Assembly (NCBI RefSeq): GCF_012933505.1
Contig: NZ_JABBNB010000003.1
Location: forward strand, 1 to 64,000
DNA length: 64,000 bases
Source: Gordonia asplenii
GTDB taxonomy: Bacteria > Actinomycetota > Actinomycetes > Mycobacteriales > Mycobacteriaceae
Direction of reading: 5' to 3'
The notes beneath the pieces were generated by a model. The model was not told where the DNA came from and did no database searches. It saw only the letters and a program-made list of their open reading frames with translations. A program made the translations under genes and the position numbers. Of this stretch, positions 29,723-37,947 are shown one piece after another (within the stretch, counting starts at the first letter, position 1; the number at the start of each line of letters is the position of its first letter).

Positions 29723-30895
29723 ATGTCTCGGTCGCGCGGCGGTCGAAGGAACGACAATGTCGGGGTGAGATTCGATACTGAACGAGCGGGTCGCCTGGTC
29801 CGAACGATCCGGCGCTCGCCCGGACGCTATCGGGAGTTCGACGCCGCGGGACTGCTCGACGGACTGGATGCGGCCGGGCGGGTCCGGCGGTTCGTGCAGC
29901 TCTCGCGCCTGGTCGACTCCGGAATCGGGACCGATCGCCTGATCGACGCGGCGAACGAGGGACGACTCGCCCACCTGGTGATGCGCGATGCGCTGATCCA
30001 ACGCCCGAGATACACGCTCGAAGAGGTGGCGGCCAAGTCGGGGGTGTCGGTCACCGACGTCGAGCGATGGTTCCGGGCGATGGGCAGGGGGGTGTCCTCG
30101 CGGGTGAACCCCGACTACAACGACGCCGACCTGCAGTTGGCGCATGTACTCGTCGAGTACCGCGAATTGGGCTTGCTGGAAAAGGAACTGTTCGCCGCCG
30201 CGCGAGTGCTCGGGCGACACCTGTGGGCGGTCGCCGACGCCGTCGAAGTGCTGGTGGAGCTGCGACTGAGCGTCGTCGGCGATAACTCCGACGTCGCGGT
30301 GCGGATGGCCGCCGAGGTGCGGCGTCTGGCTGTTCTGCAGTCGAACATCGTCGAGCATCTGATGGCCACTCGGCTGGAGGCCTCGACACTGGCGACCGAT
30401 CACGGCGCCGGGCCTCGGCACGAACTCGCCGTCGGGTTCGCCGATCTCGTCGGGTTCACCCGCCTCGGCGAGCTCACCGAGCCGACGGTGTTGGCCGAGC
30501 TGGCCGAGCAACTCGACCGGTTGACCACCGAGACGGTCGAGGCGCCCGTCCGGTTCGTGAAGACGGTCGGGGATGCGGTGATGGTGATCTCTCCGGATGC
30601 CGAGGCGATCGCCGACATGTTCCGGCGGTTGTTCGCGGCTGCGGCCGACGAGGGACTGCCGCCGCTGCATGCCGGAATCGCCTGGGGCCCCGCCCTGCCG
30701 CGCGCCGGCGATTGGATCGGTCGGACGGTGAATCTCGCCGCCCGGGTGTCCGCCGTCGCGACGCGGGGCACCATCCTCGTCGACCAGGACATGCACGAGC
30801 GGTTGGATGCGACGCGCTTTCCGCAAGAGGAAGCCGGGACCTTCGACCTCAAAGGCTACGACGGCGCGCGCCAGTTGTACCGCTTGGTCCGATGA
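29723..30895 (+). CDS. Class III adenylate cyclase with N-terminal regulatory domain
   Basis: The C-terminal cyclase homology domain has both metal Asp regions (VGFADLVGFTRLGEL and VKTVGDAVMVI), the purine-specifying Lys in that second motif, and the Asn/Arg transition-state pair in DWIGRTVNLAARV. It is therefore expected to be active, making cAMP from ATP. The first 230 residues form a helical region with a MerR/sigma-like HTH look (YTLEEVAAKSGVSVTDVERWFRAMG), as in the mycobacterial Rv1264/Rv2212 group. ATG 29723 or GTG 29765 could be the start. No membrane segment is seen. Confidence 0.88.
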   Translation: MSRSRGGRRNDNVGVRFDTERAGRLVRTIRRSPGRYREFDAAGLLDGLDAAGRVRRFVQLSRLVDSGIGTDRLIDAANEGRLAHLVMRDALIQRPRYTLEEVAAKSGVSVTDVERWFRAMGRGVSSRVNPDYNDADLQLAHVLVEYRELGLLEKELFAAARVLGRHLWAVADAVEVLVELRLSVVGDNSDVAVRMAAEVRRLAVLQSNIVEHLMATRLEASTLATDHGAGPRHELAVGFADLVGFTRLGELTEPTVLAELAEQLDRLTTETVEAPVRFVKTVGDAVMVISPDAEAIADMFRRLFAAAADEGLPPLHAGIAWGPALPRAGDWIGRTVNLAARVSAVATRGTILVDQDMHERLDATRFPQEEAGTFDLKGYDGARQLYRLVR

Positions 30896-31605
30896 CCCGC
30901 GCGTGCGAGAGTGATCGAGTGATCAAGGTTCTCGCATTCGACACCTTCGGTACCGTCACCGACTGGCATTCCGGCGTCAGCCGCGTGCTCGCCGACGTCT
31001 TCCCCGGCGTCGACGCCTCGCTGCTCGCCCTGCAGTGGCGACTCACCTATGCGCCGACGCTGGCCGAGGTGGAAGCGGGTGCGCGCGAGTGGTCGCTGCT
31101 CGACGACCTGCATCGTGAGCAACTTGATCGAGTGCTGCGTGAGAACCACGGGATCAGTCCGTCCGTCGAGCAGCTCGACGCCGCGGTCCATGCCTGGCAC
31201 GTCATTCCCGGATGGCCCGACGCCGCTGACAGCATCCGCCGCCTCAAGACCCGGTTCGTCGTGTCGGCGCTGAGCAACGGCAACGTCGCGTTGCTCACGG
31301 AAATGGCCAAACACAACGGATTCGAGTGGGACTTCATCGGTGGCGCGGATCTGTGGCGGCACTACAAACCCGCTCCGCAGGTGTACCTGGGGATTGTCGA
31401 GTTGATGCAGGCCGAGCCGCACGAGGTCTTGATGGTCGCGACCCATGTCAGTGACCTGGAGGCGGCGCGCTCGTGTGGTCTGCAGACCGCCTACGTGGAG
31501 CGGCCGCTGGAGTGGGGACCGGTCGACAAGCCGGAGAGCCGCTGTGACGACGACCTGTTCCACGCGACGGGGATGGACGATCTCGCTGATCAACTGGGGT
31601 GTTGA
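30892..31605 (+). CDS. HAD-superfamily hydrolase, (S)-2-haloacid dehalogenase type
   Basis: The protein of about 237 residues has the HAD nucleophile motif VLAFDTFGTVTDW (Asp about 17), motif II SALSNGN, the Lys region DLWRHYKPAPQVYLG and the acidic motif MVATHVSDLEAARSCGLQTAYV. The Phe-Gly-Thr loop and ATHVSDL resemble type II haloacid dehalogenases rather than phosphatases. ATG 30892 overlaps the cyclase stop; GTG 30919 is an alternative. The link with cAMP synthesis may be only positional. Confidence 0.85.
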   Translation: MTRACESDRVIKVLAFDTFGTVTDWHSGVSRVLADVFPGVDASLLALQWRLTYAPTLAEVEAGAREWSLLDDLHREQLDRVLRENHGISPSVEQLDAAVHAWHVIPGWPDAADSIRRLKTRFVVSALSNGNVALLTEMAKHNGFEWDFIGGADLWRHYKPAPQVYLGIVELMQAEPHEVLMVATHVSDLEAARSCGLQTAYVERPLEWGPVDKPESRCDDDLFHATGMDDLADQLGC

Positions 31606-31614
31606 CGTCGGGTC

Positions 31615-31965
31615 TCAGGCCCGGGCGAACGGCCCGACGTAGATGAGCGCGGTGTTGATCAGAACGACCAGTGCCCACAGTGTGGTCGCGGCGAGATTCT
31701 GCGTGATCAGGTAGGTCGCGACGACGCTCGATCCTAGGACGAGTGCTTTGACCGCGATCGCGAGTGCGGCGACGTCGAAAGTCGCTTCCGGTGCGGCGAA
31801 CAGACCCCACAGGACCATCGCGGTACCGACGGTCGCAATGACGGCGATCAGTCGCACCAGGGTGGTCTGCGGGCTCAATTGCCAGGCCGCGATGCCCAGT
31901 GCGAGCAATGCGGCGATCTCGATGAGGAAGGCGACTATGTCGTTGGCATTGACGTCGTGGGTCAT
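31615..31965 (-). CDS. Small four-helix membrane protein, DUF2568-like
   Basis: The 116-residue protein has four hydrophobic helices: about 10-29 (IVAFLIEIAALLALGIAAWQL), 35-55, 62-82 and 86-108. It fits the DUF2568/YrdB type of small membrane protein. ATG 31965 follows AAAGGAT at the right distance; an earlier start at 32037 would run through the operator region. The gene faces away from the primase-helicase gene and shares a control region with two palindromes. Function is unknown. Confidence 0.75.
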   Translation of the reverse strand: MTHDVNANDIVAFLIEIAALLALGIAAWQLSPQTTLVRLIAVIATVGTAMVLWGLFAAPEATFDVAALAIAVKALVLGSSVVATYLITQNLAATTLWALVVLINTALIYVGPFARA

Positions 31966-31988
31966 GTCGGTATCCTTTGCTGATTGTT

Positions 31989-32003
31989 GAGAGCGGTGCT
32001 CTC
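31989..32003. promoter_or_regulatory. Palindromic operator, copy 1
   Basis: GAGAGCGGTGCTCTC has perfect 6-base arms around GGT and is followed by TATTTAG. It lies 24 bases upstream of the small membrane protein start. A near-identical second copy lies 48 bases away. Paired short palindromes of this type are typical TetR- or MarR-family sites; no such regulator gene is adjacent. Confidence 0.65.
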
Positions 32004-32036
32004 TATTTAGTGAAGCACGGGCCCGAGTGGATAGCA

Positions 32037-32049
32037 AGAGCAGTGCTCT
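32037..32049. promoter_or_regulatory. Palindromic operator, copy 2
   Basis: AGAGCAGTGCTCT repeats the first palindrome, including the following CTATTT. It lies 43 bases before the ATG of the primase-helicase gene, so the pair may control both divergent genes. Confidence 0.65.
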
Positions 32050-32091
32050 CTATTTGAGTGGACGTCGGTGCGTTGACGTAGCGTGGGTCGG

Positions 32092-34410
32092 ATGACCGCA
32101 TCGTCGGACGAGGTAGTCGTGCTGACTGCGCGTATCGCGGAACTCGAGGCTGAGCTCGCCGTCGTGCGTGCGCGGTTGAACGTGCTGATCGACCGAACTG
32201 TCGAGGGTGCGTCCGCCTGCGGGATCACATCGGCGTCGTCGCCCGCCGACAAACTCGCCCTGTTTCGGCAGCGATTCGCAGGTCGGGACGACGTCTACGC
32301 GGTGCGTTGGACGAGTAAGAAGACCGGAAAGAGCGGGTGGAGTCCCGCCGTACGGGGTGGCTTCTATCGAGGTGACGAATCCGACGCCGACCATCTGTCG
32401 CTCACCGACGACGTCGTCGAGCGTCATCTGCGCGGAGGCAGCGATTATCACGTCGGGCTCTACCCAATGATCGCCGACGACATGTGCAGGCTGCTGGTCT
32501 GCGACTTCGACGACGAGTCCTGGCGGCACGATGCGGCCGCCTACGCAAACGAGTGCCGACGCGCCGGTCTGCAGGTGCTCGCGGAGATTTCGCGCTCAGG
32601 CGAGGGAGCCCACGTGTGGCTGTTCTTCAATGAGGCAGTACCGGCGGCGACGGCTAGAGTGGCTGGGCTGGGCCTGCTACATGCGGCGATGGCTCGGGTG
32701 CCGGGGATGTCGTTCGCAAGTTACGACCGATTCTTTCCGTCACAAGACACGCTGCCGGAACGGTCCACTGGCCGGGGACGCCTGGGAAATCTCATTGCCT
32801 TGCCGTTGCAGGGCGACTGTCGACGTCGGGCGACGTCGGTATTCGCCGATCCTGAGACGTGGCAGCCGTTCGGTGATCAGTTTGCTGCGCTCGCGGCCTG
32901 CGCGCCGGCCACGTTCGCGCAGCTCAACGAGCTGGCGACGTCGTTGGCGACACCGCGTGTCGGTCCTTCTCACATGCTTGCCCGCCGACCGAAACGCGCT
33001 ACTATCCGGGCGTCGGCCAAGGTCATGGCCGGCCAGAAGCTCACGGTGCGACGTGACTCCATGGTGCATGTGCCGACCGCGGCGTTGCCGAGCGCCGTGG
33101 TCACCGAGCTCAAGCACATGGCTTCGGTGGCGAATCCAGAGTTCTATCGCAAGCAAGCGCAACGATTCAGCACTTTCGGTACGCCGCGGTTCGTGACGTG
33201 TTTCGAACACGATGAGGGTGAACTGCGGTTGCCGCGAGGCCTGAGCGACGAGGCCGTGACTCTGCTCAATGACGCCGGGTTCACCGTGTCGGTGGACATC
33301 GACCGGCGCGCACACCACGCGATCGACATCGAATTCACCGGTGAGCTGCGGCCGTCGCAGCAATCGGCGGTAGACGCGCTGCTGGCTCACGACATGGGCG
33401 TGCTAGTGGCACCGCCGGGGTCGGGCAAAACCGTGATCGCGTGTGCACTGATCGCCCATCGGCGGGTGCCGTCGGCGATTCTGGTCAACCGTGCGGATTT
33501 GGTAGTGCAATGGCGAGAGCGGTTGCAGCAGTTCTTGTCGCTCGAGGAAAAGCAGATCGGACAACTCGGTGCGGGCAGACGCAAACGACGGTTGACCGTG
33601 GACATCATCATGATGCAGTCGATCGGCCACCGAGCCGGTGACCCGTCGATCCTCGAGGACTACGGGCAATTGATCGTCGACGAATGCCATGGCGTCGCAG
33701 CACCTGCCATCGAAGCAGCATTGCGGCAGGTCGACGTGCCGCTGTGGACCGGGCTCACCGCGACTCCCTACCGCGCCGACCAGCTCGACGGACTGATCAC
33801 GATGCAGTGCGGGCCTATTCGACACGAGATCGAGCAGGCCGTGCACGGTACCCGGCGACTGATAGTGCACGACACAGTGTTCACCACGGGCAGCGACGGT
33901 GCATCTATCCAGGTCATCTATTCGGAGCTGGCCGCCGACACCAGTCGCAACGAGACGATCATCGGCCACATCGTCGACGCTGCTGAGTCTTCGCGTACGT
34001 GTCTGGTGCTGACAAGCCGCCTGGAACACCTGGATGCACTCGCCTCGGGTGTCACGTCGCGATGCGGCATCGAGGTCGTCAGTCTGCACGGCCGACTGAG
34101 TCCCGCACAGCGACGCGAGATCCGGGCTCGGCTCACCGCGCTCGACGATGCCGGGACACCGTTCGTCCTAGTCGCCATCGACAAGATCGCTGGCGAGGGG
34201 CTGGATCTACCCACCCTCGACACGTTGTTCCTCACGGTTCCGGTCTCGTTCAAGGGAAGAGTGATTCAACAGATCGGGCGGGTGACACGTGGAACCGAGT
34301 CCGCCGCGATCGTGCACGACTACCGCGACAGTGCGGTGCCGGTGCTCGAGCGCATGCACCGACGCCGGCGCGCGGTGATGGCGAAGGAGGGATTCGAGGA
34401 GATGTCGTAG
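32092..34410 (+). CDS. TOTE-type archaeo-eukaryotic primase fused to an SF2 helicase
   Basis: The protein has 772 residues. After a coiled coil (about 8-35), residues 50-300 carry primase-polymerase signatures: the metal-binding LLVCDFDDESW (about 136-146), SGEGAHVWLFF (about 170) and FFPSQDTLPE...LGNLIALPLQG. This combination marks the AEP domain of TOTE conflict systems. A DEAD/DEAH-type helicase follows, with Walker A APPGSGKT (about 441), DECH box IVDECHG (about 530), GLTATPYR and motif VI QQIGRVTRG (about 727). Such proteins are thought to act in conflicts with invading DNA. No TOTE partner gene is obvious nearby. ATG 32092 is preferred over GTG 32083. Confidence 0.8.
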   Translation: MTASSDEVVVLTARIAELEAELAVVRARLNVLIDRTVEGASACGITSASSPADKLALFRQRFAGRDDVYAVRWTSKKTGKSGWSPAVRGGFYRGDESDADHLSLTDDVVERHLRGGSDYHVGLYPMIADDMCRLLVCDFDDESWRHDAAAYANECRRAGLQVLAEISRSGEGAHVWLFFNEAVPAATARVAGLGLLHAAMARVPGMSFASYDRFFPSQDTLPERSTGRGRLGNLIALPLQGDCRRRATSVFADPETWQPFGDQFAALAACAPATFAQLNELATSLATPRVGPSHMLARRPKRATIRASAKVMAGQKLTVRRDSMVHVPTAALPSAVVTELKHMASVANPEFYRKQAQRFSTFGTPRFVTCFEHDEGELRLPRGLSDEAVTLLNDAGFTVSVDIDRRAHHAIDIEFTGELRPSQQSAVDALLAHDMGVLVAPPGSGKTVIACALIAHRRVPSAILVNRADLVVQWRERLQQFLSLEEKQIGQLGAGRRKRRLTVDIIMMQSIGHRAGDPSILEDYGQLIVDECHGVAAPAIEAALRQVDVPLWTGLTATPYRADQLDGLITMQCGPIRHEIEQAVHGTRRLIVHDTVFTTGSDGASIQVIYSELAADTSRNETIIGHIVDAAESSRTCLVLTSRLEHLDALASGVTSRCGIEVVSLHGRLSPAQRREIRARLTALDDAGTPFVLVAIDKIAGEGLDLPTLDTLFLTVPVSFKGRVIQQIGRVTRGTESAAIVHDYRDSAVPVLERMHRRRRAVMAKEGFEEMS

Positions 34411-34476
34411 GCCACGGTTATGGTGGCGGCGTTCGGTGCAACAGCCGTTGCGCGGTAGCAGTCTGGAGGTCTGCGG

Positions 34477-36975
34477 ATGACAGCTGACAGGGGGCCCGCG
34501 GTCATCGAGGTTCGTGGGGCGCGAGTGCACAACCTGCGCAACGTCGACGTCGATGTGCCGTTGGGACAGATGGTCGCCATCGCCGGGGCGTCCGGGTCCG
34601 GCAAGTCGTCGCTGGCCATGGGAGTGCTCTACGCCGAGGGGTCGCGGCGCTACATCGAGGCACTGTCAACGTATACCCGGCGTCGGATGTCGCACGCCGC
34701 ACGCGCAGCGGTGGACGAGGTTCGCCACGTGCCGGCCGCGTTGGCGTTGCGTCAGCGTCCGGGCGTCCCGAATGTGCGTTCGACGTTCGGGACGTCGAGC
34801 GAATTGCTCAACGTGCTGCGCGTGATGTTCTCTCGGCTGGCATCACATCGATGTCCCAACGGGCACTATCTTGCTCCGACGATCGACGTCGCGGCCGACC
34901 TCGAACTCGTCTGCCCGGCGTGCGGAGCACGATTCCGGCCACCGGGGGCCGAATCACTCGCCTTCAACTCCGACGGTGCCTGCCCGACCTGCACGGGGAC
35001 CGGGACCATCCGCGACGTCGACGATGCCGCCCTGATCCCCGATCCGGACAGGACCATCGCCGACGGCGCCGTCGCGCCTTGGTCGATGTTCGGACTGACG
35101 GTGATGCCGCAGGTAGTAGGCGAAATGGGGGTTCGCACCGACGTCCCGTACTCCGCGCTGTCCGACGCCGAACGCGGCATCGTTCTGCACGGACCGTCGG
35201 AGAAGCGGCACATCACGGTGCCGTCGAAGAGCGGCAAACTCTTCGAACTCAACGTCACCTATCGCAATGCGCGACTCGCGGTGCAGGAAGCGCTGGACAA
35301 GGCCACCACCGAACGGGGACTGTCGCGGGTCAACCGCTTCATCACGACCCGGACGTGCCCCGACTGCCAGGGCACACGACTGTCGGAGCAGGCGCGGGCG
35401 CCACGGATCGACGGGCGAAACCTCGCCGAGGTCACCGCATTGTCGCTCGACGCCGTGGTCGGCTGGGCGCCCACCGTCGTCGACGAGCTGCCCGCCGAGA
35501 TGCGTGCGATGGCACGGCAGCTCGTCGACCAGTTGCTGGCGATGGCCCGACGACTGAGCGAACTCGGTCTCGGCTACCTCACCCTGGATCGGGCCGGTGC
35601 GACGCTGTCGACCGGCGAGCGGCAGCGTGTTCACCTCGCCCGCGCCGTGCGCAACCAGACCACCGGCGTGCTCTACGTTCTCGATGAGCCGTCGATCGGC
35701 CTGCATCCGGCCAACATCACCGGTCTGCTCGGTGTGATCCGCGATCTGCTGGCCGACGGCAATTCCGTGGTCGTCGTCGATCACGACGTCGACGTGCTGC
35801 GCGACGCGGACTGGCTCATCGAGATCGGGCCGGGGTCGGGCGGTGACGGTGGGACCGTGGTGGCGACCGGCCCGGTGACGTCGGTCGCAGCGGATCCGTC
35901 GTCGAAGATCGGCCCGTTTCTCGCCGGCGCACAAGGCGCGGTGATTCGGCAACGGGCGTCGGCGTCGGGATTGTTCAGCGCAGGCAAGATCACGCTGGTG
36001 ACCGAACCGATCCACACCGTGCACGGGCTCACCGTCGACTTTCCGCGGCAACGCCTGACGACCGTCACCGGGGTGTCCGGCTCGGGGAAGACCACGTTGG
36101 TACTGGAGAGCCTGGTTCCCGCGGTCCGGGACACGCAGCGCCCCGCACATGTCCGTACGGTCGACGGTGCGAGCATCGACCGCGTGAACGTCGTAGACGC
36201 GACGCCGATCGGCGCCAACGTGCGATCCACCATCGCGACGTACAGCGGGGTCCTCGACGACCTACGCCGCGCCTACGCCGACACCGAAGCCGCACGCACA
36301 CGGGGTCTGAAAGCCGCGGACTTCTCCTACAACACGGGCAGATTGCGATGCCCGCGATGTGAGGGCACCGGGCAGATCGTGCTCGACGTCCAGTTTCTGC
36401 CCGACGTCGACATCGATTGCCCCGACTGCGGCGGCAGCAGATATGGGCCCGAGGCGGCCGAGATCCTTCGGCCGACGCCCGATGGTCCGCCGGTGTCGTT
36501 GCCGTCGTTGCTCGCGATGAGTGTGACGAGCGCACTCGATCGGATCGACCTCGGACGCGTCCGGAAGAAGTTGCACACACTGGTCGAACTGGGACTCGGC
36601 TATCTCACGCTGGGAGAATCGACGCCCGCGCTGTCGGGCGGCGAAGCGCAGCGACTCAAACTGGCCGCCGAACTGGGGCGCGATCAGTCGAGCACGATGT
36701 TCGTTCTCGACGAGCCGAGCGTCGGGCTGCACCCCCTCGACACGCGGGTCTTGCTCGGCGTCCTCGATCGGCTGATCGACAAGGGAGCGACGATCGTGGT
36801 CATCGAGCACGACCTCGACATGATCGCCAACTCCGACTACGTCATCGACATGGGACCGGGTGGAGGTGCGGCGGGTGGGCGAATAGTGGCCACCGGCACC
36901 GCGGGGCAGGTGGCCGGCGATCAGCGCAGCGTGACCGGCCGATTCCTGCGTGCGCGGCTCGCCGAAGGAGGCTGA
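34477..36975 (+). CDS. UvrA2-like ABC ATPase
   Basis: The 832-residue protein has the doubled UvrA ABC layout: Walker A GASGSGKSS (about 38) and GVSGSGKTT (about 532), signatures LSTGERQR (about 378) and LSGGEAQR (about 719), and two VLDEPSIGLHP/VLDEPSVGLHP Walker B regions. Zinc-binding CxxCxGxG motifs are seen (CPTCTGTG, CPRCEGTG with CPDCGG). It is about 120 residues shorter than UvrA, consistent with the class lacking the UvrB-binding domain, which is often tied to drug or DNA-adduct resistance. It lies 66 bases after the primase-helicase in the same orientation, so joint expression is possible. Confidence 0.88.
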   Translation: MTADRGPAVIEVRGARVHNLRNVDVDVPLGQMVAIAGASGSGKSSLAMGVLYAEGSRRYIEALSTYTRRRMSHAARAAVDEVRHVPAALALRQRPGVPNVRSTFGTSSELLNVLRVMFSRLASHRCPNGHYLAPTIDVAADLELVCPACGARFRPPGAESLAFNSDGACPTCTGTGTIRDVDDAALIPDPDRTIADGAVAPWSMFGLTVMPQVVGEMGVRTDVPYSALSDAERGIVLHGPSEKRHITVPSKSGKLFELNVTYRNARLAVQEALDKATTERGLSRVNRFITTRTCPDCQGTRLSEQARAPRIDGRNLAEVTALSLDAVVGWAPTVVDELPAEMRAMARQLVDQLLAMARRLSELGLGYLTLDRAGATLSTGERQRVHLARAVRNQTTGVLYVLDEPSIGLHPANITGLLGVIRDLLADGNSVVVVDHDVDVLRDADWLIEIGPGSGGDGGTVVATGPVTSVAADPSSKIGPFLAGAQGAVIRQRASASGLFSAGKITLVTEPIHTVHGLTVDFPRQRLTTVTGVSGSGKTTLVLESLVPAVRDTQRPAHVRTVDGASIDRVNVVDATPIGANVRSTIATYSGVLDDLRRAYADTEAARTRGLKAADFSYNTGRLRCPRCEGTGQIVLDVQFLPDVDIDCPDCGGSRYGPEAAEILRPTPDGPPVSLPSLLAMSVTSALDRIDLGRVRKKLHTLVELGLGYLTLGESTPALSGGEAQRLKLAAELGRDQSSTMFVLDEPSVGLHPLDTRVLLGVLDRLIDKGATIVVIEHDLDMIANSDYVIDMGPGGGAAGGRIVATGTAGQVAGDQRSVTGRFLRARLAEGG

Positions 36976-36978
36976 CGG

Positions 36979-37746
36979 CTAAGGCGTGTCGCGGCCGCCG
37001 ATGAGCGCTGAGGAGATGGTCTCCGTCGCGCGGCGCAACGCGGGGACCACGCGCTGCGCGAACGCGTCGTCGACGCGGGGGACCGGACCGGATACGCCGA
37101 TCGCCATCGGGGTGGGCGCACCGGGCACCGACATCGCGAAGCAGCGGACGCCGAGTTCTTGTTCCTGGTCGTCGACGGCGTATCCCTGCTCACGGATCCG
37201 TTCTACCTCGGCGAACACCGACGACAGGCTGGTCAGCGTGTTGGGGGTGGGGGCGGGGAGGCCCGCTTGCGTGACCAGACGCGCGATCCGGGGATCGTCG
37301 AGGACGGCTAGCACGGCCTTGCCGACGCCGCTGTTGTGCAGATTCACCCGGCGTCCCACCTCCGTCGTCGTTCGCATGGTGTGCGGCGAGGGCACCTGCC
37401 CGGTGTAGATCACCATGTCGCCGTCGAGGACGGCGAGGCTGGCCGACTCGGAGAGTTCCTCGACGAGCGAATGCAGCACCGGAGCGGCGAGCGCGCCGAG
37501 TTGCCGGTTCGCGACTTCGCCGAGGCGGATGAGTCGTGGCCCGAGAGCATAGCGCCGATTGGGCAGCTGGCGGACGTGGCCGATGGAGATCAAGGTGCGC
37601 AGGAGGCGGTGAATGGTCGACAGCGCCATCGACGTCTGATCGGAGATGTCGCTGAGTGAGCATTCGCCGCCGGAACGCGCGATCACTTCGAGAATGTCGA
37701 AGGCGCGTTCGACTGCCTGCACGCTGGGGCTGTTCTGCGCGGGCAT
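36979..37746 (-). CDS. IclR-family regulator, probable allantoin-locus repressor
   Basis: The 255-residue protein has the IclR winged helix (SVQAVERAFDILEVIARSGGECSLSDISDQTSMALSTIHRLLRTL) and a C-terminal effector domain containing VNLHNSGVGKAVLAVL. It starts at ATG 37746 after GGAGAA and faces the aldolase gene divergently. Four similar 14-base palindromes lie in this control region and in the one between the transporter and allantoinase genes, suggesting it regulates the whole ureide locus, like AllR. The effector would be an intermediate such as allantoin or glyoxylate (inferred). Confidence 0.88.
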   Translation of the reverse strand: MPAQNSPSVQAVERAFDILEVIARSGGECSLSDISDQTSMALSTIHRLLRTLISIGHVRQLPNRRYALGPRLIRLGEVANRQLGALAAPVLHSLVEELSESASLAVLDGDMVIYTGQVPSPHTMRTTTEVGRRVNLHNSGVGKAVLAVLDDPRIARLVTQAGLPAPTPNTLTSLSSVFAEVERIREQGYAVDDQEQELGVRCFAMSVPGAPTPMAIGVSGPVPRVDDAFAQRVVPALRRATETISSALIGGRDTP

Positions 37747-37822
37747 GATTCTCCTCGTCGGTCCGGCAGGTTGGACATGTCGTCATGACTTTACCGCCAG
37801 GTGGATGTCACTTTCGTCAACC

Positions 37823-37836
37823 GGAAAACGGAATCC
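37823..37836. promoter_or_regulatory. Candidate IclR box 1
   Basis: GGAAAACGGAATCC is a degenerate match to the GGAAAcAGGtTTCC pattern shared with 37896-37909, 42823-42836 and 42973-42986. It lies 77 bases upstream of the IclR gene start. Confidence 0.45.
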
Positions 37837-37895
37837 GCGTTCAGTCCGTCGAATCCTTGCCACAGTGGCCTCGAACACACTAGAATCCACGATAC

Positions 37896-37909
37896 GGAAA
37901 GAAGTTTCC
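37896..37909. promoter_or_regulatory. Candidate IclR box 2
   Basis: GGAAAGAAGTTTCC has perfect GGAAA/TTTCC arms. It lies 39 bases before the GTG of the aldolase gene, where repressor binding would block its promoter. Confidence 0.55.
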
Positions 37910-37947
37910 ACTGCCGCGAGCGGCAGTCGTACCGGAGGAATGCGCCT

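Noticed and set aside
28979..30826. Minus-strand frame of 615 residues opposite the nitroreductase-cyclase region
   Set aside because: The cyclase on the plus strand has all catalytic residues; the opposite frame is low-complexity.
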